Assembly: GCA_965277025.1 (NCBI GenBank) | Contig: OZ255706.1 | Location: 1,798,001 to 1,862,000 of the forward strand | Origin: Methylomarinum sp965277025 | Lineage (GTDB): Bacteria; Pseudomonadota; Gammaproteobacteria; Methylococcales; Methylomonadaceae | Reading direction: 5' to 3' | DNA: 64,000 nt | Part shown: positions 17,801 through 24,911 of the stretch, one piece after another | Position numbering within the stretch: the stretch's first letter is position 1 | Layout of the letters: each line of letters opens with the position of its first letter | Program-made: the position numbers and the translations under genes | The notes under the pieces: generated by a model | What the model was told of the DNA's origin: nothing | Databases searched by the model: none | Seen by the model: the letters and a program-made list of their open reading frames with translations, nothing else

Positions 17801-18765
17801 AGGGCCGCTTGATTTACCAGAACCTACGGGCTACGTTGCAAAAAAACTGGTCAGAACTCAGCTACCGGATGCAGGCGCTCAGGGATAACCCTGACTGCGC
17901 CCGGCAAGAATATGAACGTATCGATGACGACAATGACCCTGGGCTGACAGCCTCATTGACTTTTGACGTCAATGAAAATATTGCAGCATTTTATATCAAT
18001 AAAACCAGACCCAAAGTCGCCATTCTCAGAGAGCAGGGCGTCAATGGCCATGTTGAAATGGCCGCCGCATTCGATCGCGTCGGCTTTCAGTCCATCGATG
18101 TACACATGACCGATATTCTTCAGGGTAGAGTCAGTCTTGAAGGCTTTAGCGGCCTGATTGCCTGTGGGGGTTTTTCATATGGTGATGTGCTGGGTGCTGG
18201 CGGAGGCTGGGCCAAATCCATCCTGTTCAATGAACGGGCCAGAAATGAATTTTCCACTTTTTCTCAGCGCACCGATACTTTCGCACTGGGTGTTTGCAAT
18301 GGTTGTCAAATGCTTAGTGGCTTGAAGCGTATTATTCCGGGGGCTGAGCACTGGCCTGCCTTTAAACGTAATCTATCGGAACAGTTCGAGGCGCGCGTTG
18401 CCATGGTCAAGGTTCAATCGTCACCATCGATTTTGTTCACCGGCATGGAAGGGTCTTTGCTGCCGGTGGTTATCGCGCATGGTGAGGGGCGAGCCGTTTT
18501 TGAAGACGATGGGCCAGGTGCTGCCCAGGTAGCGTTAAGTTATGTAGATCACTATGGTGAAGAAACCGAACGATTCCCGATGAATCCAAATGGATCAGTG
18601 CAAGGCATTACCGGATTGACGACTCAGGATGGCCGCTTTACCATCATGATGCCGCATCCTGAACGTTGTTTTCGAACCATTCAGAACTCCTGGCATCCTA
18701 ATGACTGGGGTGAAGATGGCGCCTGGATGCGGATGTTCAGGAATGCCCGGATTTGGGTGGGTTAA
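14899..18765 (+). CDS. purL: Phosphoribosylformylglycinamidine synthase (large type)
   Basis: 1288 residues, the single-chain proteobacterial form that converts FGAR to FGAM with glutamine and ATP in purine synthesis. The N-terminal domain is followed by two AIRS-like halves ([52 protein letters not shown]) and a C-terminal glutamine amidotransferase with the catalytic triad: Cys in [12 protein letters not shown], and His/Glu in MPHPERCFR. It ends 18 bp before the sigma32-like promoter of the heat shock gene. No terminator is apparent after it. Confidence 0.97.
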   Translation: [1288 protein letters not shown]

Positions 18766-18783
18766 AATTTTTTATCGGTAACG

Positions 18784-18809
18784 CTTGAAATTTTTTCCAC
18801 TGTCCACAT
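18784..18809 (+). promoter_or_regulatory. Sigma32-type heat shock promoter
   Basis: CTTGAAA (18784-18790), a 13-bp spacer, then CCACAT (18804-18809) followed by ATC. This fits the sigma32 consensus CTTGAA-N13/14-CCCCAT-nT with one mismatch and lies about 48 bp before an Hsp20 start codon, which makes the assignment credible. Confidence 0.75.
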
Positions 18810-18856
18810 ATCTTTAGTTGTAGCAAATTAGTAACAACAGAATGTGGAGGTGTATT

Positions 18857-18988
18857 ATGGCTGGTTTAACAAGATATGAACCATTCAGTTTATTGACCCA
18901 GTTACAGCGTGAACTGGAAAAAGCCTATGAAGGCAATGATGCGACTGGCAACATCGCTACCGCACAATGGTCGCCTACTGTCGATATT
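18857..18988 (+). pseudogene. hspA: Small heat shock protein (Hsp20), 5' fragment, interrupted by IS
   Basis: 44 codons starting MAGLTRYEPFSLLTQLQREL, with GGAGG 6 bases before ATG. The frame stops four codons into the inserted IS. The 3' part is at 21340-21658; removing the insertion and one copy of the 9-bp duplication restores a 146-residue protein with the normal Hsp20 layout. The break falls at the start of the alpha-crystallin domain (SPTVDI/KEEADKF), so neither half should be a working chaperone. Confidence 0.9.
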
Positions 18989-19068
18989 CTCTGTACATGA
19001 CAAAAAATATTAAAAGCTGGCGTAGCTCGTTGAAATGTAATTAAATACCGCATTTTGTTTTAGCGAAT

Positions 19069-19212
19069 ATGAATAACGGGACATTACAAATCAACGAGCT
19101 GACCGTCATATTAACTGAGCACTTTCAATGGAACAAGGCAAGAATCGTTTGTTTTGTGGGTATGTTAATTGCTTTGATGGCAGTTAGCACGGTCAATCTG
19201 GCCCAGCTCGCC
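19069..19212 (+). pseudogene. IS4-type transposase, 5' fragment
   Basis: 48 codons (MNNGTLQINELTVILTEHFQW to VNLAQLA) identical in pattern to the N-terminus of the intact copies. It is cut at TCGCC by the inner IS701-like element. The rest continues at 20338. Confidence 0.9.
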
Positions 19213-20337
19213 TAGAAGTTACGCATTGACAGGCAATGTTAAACTATGGGTTTAAAAAATCCCAAAGTCAATGCAAGGCAAACCTTGATAAGAGAAATAA
19301 CACGCCCCTCAACAGCCTGCTGTACATTACCCATGTATATTGATTTTTTATTAAGTGAGCCGAAACAAGCTAGTTGTCGACGATTAGGAGAAGTCATGTC
19401 AATATCACATGATAGCGTAAATCGATTTCTAAATCGGGAGCATTACACTGGGCGAGATTTATACAATGAAGCCAGCGCAAGCCTGAATTTAAAGGGCGGA
19501 ACCTTGAGTGTTGACGATAGTGTTCTTGATAAACCTTATAGCCAATATATGGCATTTGTCAGTTATTTTTGGTCGGGAAAACATCATAGAGCAGTCAAGG
19601 GAATCAATCTTGTCACGTTGTACTACACAGACATTCAAGGAAAACACCAACCACTGAATTTCCGGGTGGTCGATAAGGCGGAAGGAAAGACAAAAAATGA
19701 CTATTTTCAAGACATGCTGACCGAAGTATTAGCTTGGGGACTAGAACCTGGTTTTATAACAGGAGATAGCTGGTACAGTTGCGTGGATAATCTTAAATTG
19801 ATAAGAAATCATCAGACAGGATTATTCTTTGCAGTGGAAGGTAATCGATTAGTCTCTGTTGAAAAAGGTTCATGGGTTCAAGTCAGGCAATTAGAAATCC
19901 CGGAAGACGGCTTAATGGTTTGGCTCAAAAATTTTGGGTATGTGAAATTATTTCGGACGACCTTGAAAGAACAAGTTCGCCATTACATAAGTTCACTACC
20001 TGATGAAGAAAAAACTGCTGTTTTTGACAAGAAAGCATTTACCGAACAACATGACAGGCATTGGCAGATTGAGCAATATCATCGGGCAATAAAGCAGGTG
20101 TGTAATATTGAGCGGTTCCAGGTTCGCAATAAAAGAGCAATAAATAATCATATTTTTTCTGCAATTTGTGGCTTTGTTCAATTACAAAAATTGAGCTTTG
20201 CAGACGTGATTAATAATTGCTATAGCGTACAGCGGAATTTATTCAACGATGTTATGGCTTCGTTTATCGACACCTTTATGCCAAATATGAATCATTTAAA
20301 CCCAAAATTTCGATCTGTTGTCAATGCGTAACTTCTA
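19213..20337 (+). mobile_element. IS701-like element copy 1 (1125 bp), inside the IS4-type element
   Basis: 19-bp perfect inverted repeat TAGAAGTTACGCATTGACA. Flanked by the 5-bp duplication TCGCC (19208-19212, 20338-20342); the uninterrupted site is visible in the intact IS4-type copies. A second 1125-bp copy at 39033 lies inside a different IS. Confidence 0.93.
19246..20331 (+). CDS. IS701-like DDE transposase
   Basis: 361 residues. DDE acids are probably in LSVDDSVLDKPYS, ITGDSWYSCVDNLK and HWQIEQYHRAIKQVCNIERFQ. It matches the second copy except at about four residues (D33/G, I/V and V/G around GDSWYSC, N/T in VRNKRA). The variant V in SCVDN here versus G in SCGDN lies close to the second catalytic Asp and may affect activity. 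Family call is by motif layout and 5-bp target duplication; the exact IS family needs a database. Confidence 0.85.
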   Translation: MGLKNPKVNARQTLIREITRPSTACCTLPMYIDFLLSEPKQASCRRLGEVMSISHDSVNRFLNREHYTGRDLYNEASASLNLKGGTLSVDDSVLDKPYSQYMAFVSYFWSGKHHRAVKGINLVTLYYTDIQGKHQPLNFRVVDKAEGKTKNDYFQDMLTEVLAWGLEPGFITGDSWYSCVDNLKLIRNHQTGLFFAVEGNRLVSVEKGSWVQVRQLEIPEDGLMVWLKNFGYVKLFRTTLKEQVRHYISSLPDEEKTAVFDKKAFTEQHDRHWQIEQYHRAIKQVCNIERFQVRNKRAINNHIFSAICGFVQLQKLSFADVINNCYSVQRNLFNDVMASFIDTFMPNMNHLNPKFRSVVNA

Positions 20338-21317
20338 TCGCCGTATTCTTTCCCCGTCGGGCAAAAATTTCCTCACGATATCGACGGATGCAACGATTTT
20401 TCAGTGACCATTGGCTGGATTACAATGAAGTCGCTCATTTCATCATGAAACTGTTTGGTTTCACTGATCAGGATTACTATCTGACGTTAGACAGGACGAA
20501 TTGGAAGTGGGGTAAAACCAATATTAATCTGCTGGTGCTTGCCGTGGTTTATCGGGGTGCCGCCATTCCTGTGTATTGGTTGCCTTTAAACAAGCGGGGC
20601 AACTCTAATACGAAGGAACGTATAGCGCTGATGAAACGCTTTATTGCGCAGTTTGGCCGACATCACATCAAAGGTCTTTTGGCTGATCGGGAGTTTATTG
20701 GAGACGAATGGATGGGCTGGTTGTTTGAGCAAGAGATTCCCTTTTATATCCGTATTCGCAACAACGCCAGGACAACCAATGCCCAAGGCCAGCGAATACG
20801 CGTAGAGCGTTTGTTTTATGGGCTTAAGCCGGGTAGCACACGACACCTCTCAACAGCGCGCTATTTGGGAAATTGTTCAATTTATCTCAGTGGGTTACGG
20901 CTGAGTGATGGTGAGTTATTAATCATCGTCTGTCAGCATTTGAATCCTGATGCGATTAAAATTTATGGCTTGCGTTGGGAAATCGAAACGCTTTTCGGCT
21001 GTTTAAAAGGACGGGGATTCAAACTTGAGGAAACGCGTGTAGTCGGTTATCTTCGGATCAAAAAATTGTTAGTACTTCCCGTTATTGCTTTCTGTTGGTC
21101 ACATAAAGCAGGCGAATGGAAACATGATTGCGAGTTACCAATAAAAACCAAAACACATCAGCGGCTCGCGCAAAGCCTGTTTCGATATGGATTAGATTGT
21201 ATCCGCTCAACGTTGTTTAATGTCTTATCTCAATCAAAAAGGATGATTAGAAAAGTGATTGCTCTTTTGCAACCCATACCTTTTGTCACTGGAATACATG
21301 AGACTCATTTGTCATAA
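20338..21317 (+). pseudogene. IS4-type transposase, 3' fragment
   Basis: Continues the transposase interrupted at 19212. An open frame from ATG at 20388 covers 309 residues, including the DDE core: LTLDRTNWKWG, LLADREFIGDEW and the YREK-type motif YGLRWEIETLFGCLKGRGF. It lacks the first 63 residues and is unlikely to act in transposition. Confidence 0.88.
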
Positions 21318-21339
21318 GTTAATTTTTGTCATGTACAGA

Positions 21340-21658
21340 GGTCGATATTAAAGAAGAGGCGGATAAGTTTGTCATTTTGGCTGATATTCCAGGTGTCAAG
21401 CCTGAAGATATCGAAGTCAATATGGAAGATGGTGTTTTAACTATTAAAGGTGAAAAACATTCTGAAAATAAAACTGAGGAAAACGGTTATAAACGGGTTG
21501 AGCGGACTTTTGGAACTTTCTACCGTCGTTTTAGCTTGCCGGATACCGCAGATCCCGAAGGTATCACCGCAAAAACCAAACATGGTGTGCTGGAATTAGT
21601 CATTCCAAAACGGGAAGCGGCACAACCGAAAAAAATCAAAGTAGAGGCCGACGACTAA
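21340..21658 (+). pseudogene. hspA: Small heat shock protein (Hsp20), 3' fragment
   Basis: Encodes the alpha-crystallin domain, from VDIKEEADKFVILADIPGVKPEDIEVNMEDGVLTIKGEKH to the motif GVLELVIPKRE that precedes the C-terminal tail. Unlike mlaA, the ATG in the IS right end (CATGTACAGAG) is out of frame here and stops after six codons, so the fragment gains no good start; only a TTG at 21326 is in frame. Followed by a strong terminator. Confidence 0.9.
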
Positions 21659-21673
21659 AGGCCAGGCAAAAAA

Positions 21674-21702
21674 ACGGAACCTTCGGGTTCCGTTTTTTTT
21701 GG
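21674..21702 (+). terminator. Rho-independent terminator after hspA
   Basis: AACGGAACC and GGTTCCGTT form a stem around TTCG, flanked by an A-run on one side and eight T on the other. It can work in both directions, closing hspA and the minus-strand gene that ends near 21737. Confidence 0.85.
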
Positions 21703-21736
21703 TTTACGAAACAGGTTAACTATAAGCTTGTAGGTT

Positions 21737-22201
21737 TTAGGGAGTAGTTTTGCCGGAATCATGTTTGTTCTTGTTTTTTACAATATCTTTTCGCCATTTT
21801 TCACTGGATGACGCCAGGATTTGCTGGAATCGCTGAAAATAATGATTGATAGTCGATTCACCCAGGTTTTTTCACTGTATTTCAAATTCCAGCTCCCGTT
21901 TCAAGTCCGCTAAAGCATAAAGTGTCGTTTTTTCATGAATCCAAAGATCATCGGCTCTACGCAAGCTTTCAAAAGACGATAATGTGGCTGTAGTTGTTGA
22001 AAGAATCAACATACTGATATTGATCAGTCCCGCCTGAGCAGGAAAATAAATGGCTAACCCGGCGAGAATGGATAAAACCCCGGTAAAAACAAAAACCGCA
22101 TAGCGAAAACGACGATGTAATTTTTTATGCCCGGTTGAATTTTGTTGAAAAAAATCAATTTTGTCATCCAGTTCTGAAAGTAAAAAAAGCATTTTTTCCA
22201 T
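21737..22201 (-). pseudogene. DUF4231/SLATT-like two-helix membrane protein with an in-frame stop
   Basis: The open frame 21872-22201 gives 109 residues with two membrane helices (YAVFVFTGVLSILAGLAIYF, LINISMLILSTTTATLS) and the basic pre-helix segment and downstream SFESLRRADDLWIHEKTTLYAL typical of DUF4231/SLATT-like proteins. It ends in TGA at 21872-21874. The same frame continues for 45 codons (KNLGESTINHYFQRFQQILASSSEKW) to TAA at 21737, with composition fitting the family's C-terminal helix. One base change (for example CGA to TGA) would explain it. Function of the family is unclear; related domains occur in predicted nucleotide-sensing effectors. Confidence 0.6.
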
Positions 22202-22271
22202 GGGAGCACCTGGGTTCGGCAGAAATCTGTTTTAGGTCTGTTATGATAGACTTTTTTTGATGGAGAGAACA

Positions 22272-22748
22272 ATGACAAAATCATGCACAACTTTTATCAT
22301 GGCTGCAACATTAATGTCATCAGTATTCACGGCAAATGCTGAATCAAAACAACCGGAAGGGGAATATCAAAACTGGCGGTTGATCTCTATCGCTCACCGT
22401 GAAGACAACAAAACCATGCGTGCGATATTGGGTAATCATGTAGCGGTTAGGTCAGCCCGTAATGGCAAAACAAAGCCTTGGCAGGATGGGACGATCTTGG
22501 CCAAGATCATTTGGAAGGAAAATCGCCATGGTCGGTGGGCACAGGCATTTGTTCTTGGGGAATTTTCAGCAGCCGAGGCGATGATCAAAGACAGTAAGAA
22601 ATTTTCCAAAAGTGGTGGCTGGGGTTTTGGCCACTGGGTAAATGGTAAACTGGAATTGCATGATGCTGACACATCTGAAAAATGCTTTGCCTGTCATATG
22701 GTGGTGCAAGACAATGATTATGTGTTTCACAATAATGCTCTGCAATAA
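22272..22748 (+). CDS. Cytochrome P460-family c-type heme protein
   Basis: 158 residues from MTKSCTTFIMAATLMSS, preceded by GGAGAG at proper distance; two upstream in-frame ATGs (22257, 22260) are less likely. A signal peptide ends near ANA/ESK. The heme site CFACH is close to the C-terminus (EKCFACHMVVQDNDYVF), as in P460 proteins and cytochrome c'-beta. P460 in methanotrophs oxidises hydroxylamine or NO species in the periplasm and needs a Lys cross-linked to heme; cytochrome c'-beta lacks it. Several Lys are present (for example KIIWKENRHG), so I cannot decide between the two. Confidence 0.8.
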   Translation: MTKSCTTFIMAATLMSSVFTANAESKQPEGEYQNWRLISIAHREDNKTMRAILGNHVAVRSARNGKTKPWQDGTILAKIIWKENRHGRWAQAFVLGEFSAAEAMIKDSKKFSKSGGWGFGHWVNGKLELHDADTSEKCFACHMVVQDNDYVFHNNALQ

Positions 22749-22804
22749 AGCATTCGGAAAACACGAACCCTCATTGGTGTGTGGCGCTGAAGAAACAGGC
22801 TGGT

Positions 22805-23434
22805 TTAATCGTCGTTAATGACGGTAAAACGGCATAAATGCCCCCCTTTAGCGGCGCATTCCACCAGCGCCGTTTTTTTTCCCAACAAGGTATTGATCAA
22901 TGCCTTGTCGAATTCGCAAACCTCAGGGTGCTTTTGGGCAATATCATGATAGATACAATTGCAGGCTTCGATGCTTTGCTTATGGGCTTCTGACTTCAGT
23001 GATACATGGAAGCCAAGGTTATCCATGAGTGCGGTTAATTTTTCCACACGAACCGATAAAGGCTGGTTCTCATATTCCGCTAACAGACTTTCCGCCAACT
23101 TGACGCCTAATCGGGTCATGAATTGTTGAAAGCCTGCTTCACCCATTTGTATTTTAAGTTCATTCAGAATCAATTCCGAAAACCAGGCATATTGTTTGGG
23201 AAAATGGTTGATTCCTTTTTCGGAAATAACATACACTCTGACAGGTCGTCCAGCTGTTTTGCTGAAAGAGATGGGGGTAATGAACTGATTGCTTTCCAGA
23301 ACGGCGAAATGTTGCTGAATGGCTGAACGTGAAATATCCAGAGCCTGACTGACCTCATCAATCGTCAAGCCATCACGATTGGTCAAGAGGAGCTTTAAGA
23401 TCTGGTTTTGTCGGGCGGAAATAGGATTGAGCAT
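22805..23434 (-). CDS. Winged-helix regulator with SufR-like cysteine cluster
   Basis: 209 residues from MLNPISARQNQ (an upstream ATG at 23539 adds 35 residues of unlikely sequence). The N-terminus is a winged helix (ILKLLLTNRDGLTIDEVSQALDISRSAIQQHFAVLE) with a beta-wing (FSKTAGRPVRVYVISEKG). The C-terminus has cysteines spaced CNC-IYHDIAQKHPEVC, then VEC and GHLC, the pattern of SufR-type iron-sulfur regulators. It probably senses redox, iron or NO through an Fe-S cluster. It is divergent from the truncated hemoglobin gene and convergent with cytochrome P460, which suggests control of a nitrogen-oxide response. That role is inference. Confidence 0.72.
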   Translation of the reverse strand: MLNPISARQNQILKLLLTNRDGLTIDEVSQALDISRSAIQQHFAVLESNQFITPISFSKTAGRPVRVYVISEKGINHFPKQYAWFSELILNELKIQMGEAGFQQFMTRLGVKLAESLLAEYENQPLSVRVEKLTALMDNLGFHVSLKSEAHKQSIEACNCIYHDIAQKHPEVCEFDKALINTLLGKKTALVECAAKGGHLCRFTVINDD

Positions 23435-23569
23435 ATAATTATAAATCTTTTGACAGGTATTAGTTGTATAAGTGCTTCTGTTTTGATATTCTGACACAGA
23501 ATTGAAGAGCAGGCGAACAAAACTGCTTGTCATCAACACGTTGTTTACATTTTAATTTTGGAGGAAAAC

Positions 23570-23950
23570 ATGAGCGATTCAAAAGAAGCCATATTGTATG
23601 AAAGAATTGGTGGTGAAGCCGCTGTCGATGCAGCTGTAGAATTATTTTATCAGAAAGTTTTAAATGATTATCGCATCAACCGCTGGTTTGAAAATATGGA
23701 TATGGATAAGCAGATTGCCAAGCAAAAAGCTTTTTTCACCATGGTTTTTGGCGGTCCTAATGAATACTCTGGCGCTGATATGCGTACCGCGCATGCCCGC
23801 CTGGTCAAGTTAGGCCTGAACGATGATGATTTTGATGCAGTCATGGAGAATCTCGGCGCGACATTGAAAGAATTGAATATTCCCGATGACCTGATTGCAG
23901 AAGCGGCCGCTTTGGCGGAAAGTACACGCGATGATGTATTAAATCGTTAA
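23570..23950 (+). CDS. Group I truncated hemoglobin
   Basis: 126 residues from MSDSKEAILYERIGGEAAV, with GGAGG at proper distance; the ATG at 23558 sits on that ribosome site. Features of a 2-on-2 globin: ERIGGEAAVDAAVELFYQKVLND (helices A-B), FENMDMDKQIAKQKAFFTMVFGGP (with the B/E region Phe and Gln) and the proximal His in MRTAHARLV. Such proteins bind O2 and NO and often detoxify NO. Divergent from the cysteine-rich regulator, with about 135 bp between their starts. Confidence 0.88.
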   Translation: MSDSKEAILYERIGGEAAVDAAVELFYQKVLNDYRINRWFENMDMDKQIAKQKAFFTMVFGGPNEYSGADMRTAHARLVKLGLNDDDFDAVMENLGATLKELNIPDDLIAEAAALAESTRDDVLNR

Positions 23951-23960
23951 TTGCTTTGCT

Positions 23961-24117
23961 TAGGGAAGCGCTGATTAAATCAGTGCTTCTCGTGACACAG
24001 GGATGTGTCGTCAAAATCGATAGCTGTAAGCTATTGATTTTGTAAGCAAAGCGGAAATCGCATTTCCGTTTTGTGGGCGCTGACAAATCATGGATGATTT
24101 GTTCAGCGTTTCCTTAG
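23961..24117. repeat. REP/MITE-like element (AGGGAAGCGCTGA family), long copy
   Basis: 157 bp bounded by TAGGGAAGCGCTGATTAAAT and ATTTGTTCAGCGTTTCCTTA, inverted repeats matching at about 16 of 20 positions. Inside are further small palindromes (ATAGCTGTAAGCTAT; CGGAAATCGCATTTCCG). It fills the gap between the truncated hemoglobin gene and convergent gloB. Same ends as the 47-bp copy at 5811. Confidence 0.6.
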
Positions 24118-24145
24118 GAGCCGGGGCCTTTCCCGGCTCTGACTA

Positions 24146-24910
24146 TCAGAATTGATCTTTCAGTTTTCGCAATCTGGTGAAAACATTTATCTCCGGCTGA
24201 TCAAGCATATCAAGGGATTGTCGGATAGACGCTCTATCGGTGCGTAAAAAGGGATTACAGGCTTTTTCTATCAGCAGTGACGATGGAATGGTCGGCCGGT
24301 TTTGTTTTCTCAATGCCTCAATTTTATTGATGTAGCGTTGCAGTGTTTCGTTATCAGGGTCTACAGTCAATGCGAAACGGGCATTTGTCTGAGTATATTC
24401 GTGGGCGCAGTAGATTTTTGTATTATCCGGCAAGGCTTTTATTTTTTGCAATGACTGGAACATTTGTTCAGCCGTACCCTCGAACAAACGGCCGCAACCA
24501 AGCGAAAATAGGGTATCCCCGCAAAACAGCGCTTGTTGCCGCTGACAGTAATAAACGATATGGCCCAAGGTATGGCCCGGTGTCGCGATAATCTGAATAG
24601 TTTCTTCACCGAGCTTGAGAATATCCCTATCATTCAATGTTTGATCAATAGCGGGAATCCGGTCCTGATCATAAGCGGATGCCAGAATGATACAAGCTGT
24701 TTTTTCTTTCAGTTCAAGATTACCGCCGACATGATCCCAATGATGGTGGGTATTGAAAATATAATCCAGCGACCAGTTTTTATTTGCCAATACCTGTAAA
24801 ACAGGAGCCGCCTCGGTGGGGTCAACAACCGCAGTCTGACCGGATTCCACATCATGCAACAGATAAATATAGTTGTCAGTAAGTACTGGTATCTGGACAA
24901 TTTCCAACAT
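24146..24910 (-). CDS. gloB: Hydroxyacylglutathione hydrolase (glyoxalase II)
   Basis: 254 residues from MLEIVQIPVLTDNYIYLLHD; the ATG (24908-24910) begins one base after the dxs stop. The metallo-beta-lactamase metal site THHHWDHVGG is present, with further ligands in TPGHTLGHIVYY, CGDTLF and AHEYT. It splits S-lactoylglutathione to lactate and glutathione in methylglyoxal detoxification. As the last gene of the dxs-containing operon it may be co-expressed with isoprenoid synthesis, where dxs competes for pyruvate and glyceraldehyde phosphate. Confidence 0.93.
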   Translation of the reverse strand: MLEIVQIPVLTDNYIYLLHDVESGQTAVVDPTEAAPVLQVLANKNWSLDYIFNTHHHWDHVGGNLELKEKTACIILASAYDQDRIPAIDQTLNDRDILKLGEETIQIIATPGHTLGHIVYYCQRQQALFCGDTLFSLGCGRLFEGTAEQMFQSLQKIKALPDNTKIYCAHEYTQTNARFALTVDPDNETLQRYINKIEALRKQNRPTIPSSLLIEKACNPFLRTDRASIRQSLDMLDQPEINVFTRLRKLKDQF

Positions 24911-24911
24911 C

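Larger units (their letters stand above)
18989..21339 (+). mobile_element. IS4-type element copy 1, interrupted by an IS701-like element
   Basis: Ends CTCTGTACATGACAAAAA (18-bp perfect inverted repeat). Flanked by a 9-bp duplication GTCGATATT (18980-18988, 21340-21348). Without the inner 1125-bp IS and its 5-bp duplication the element is 1221 bp, against 1222 bp for the three intact copies (36798, 43453, 56884). It splits hspA. Confidence 0.94.

Noticed and set aside
21326..21658. Hsp20 3' fragment as an independent functional gene
   Set aside because: The only upstream start is a TTG inside the IS end, without a ribosome site, and the N-terminal region is missing. Treated as a pseudogene fragment.
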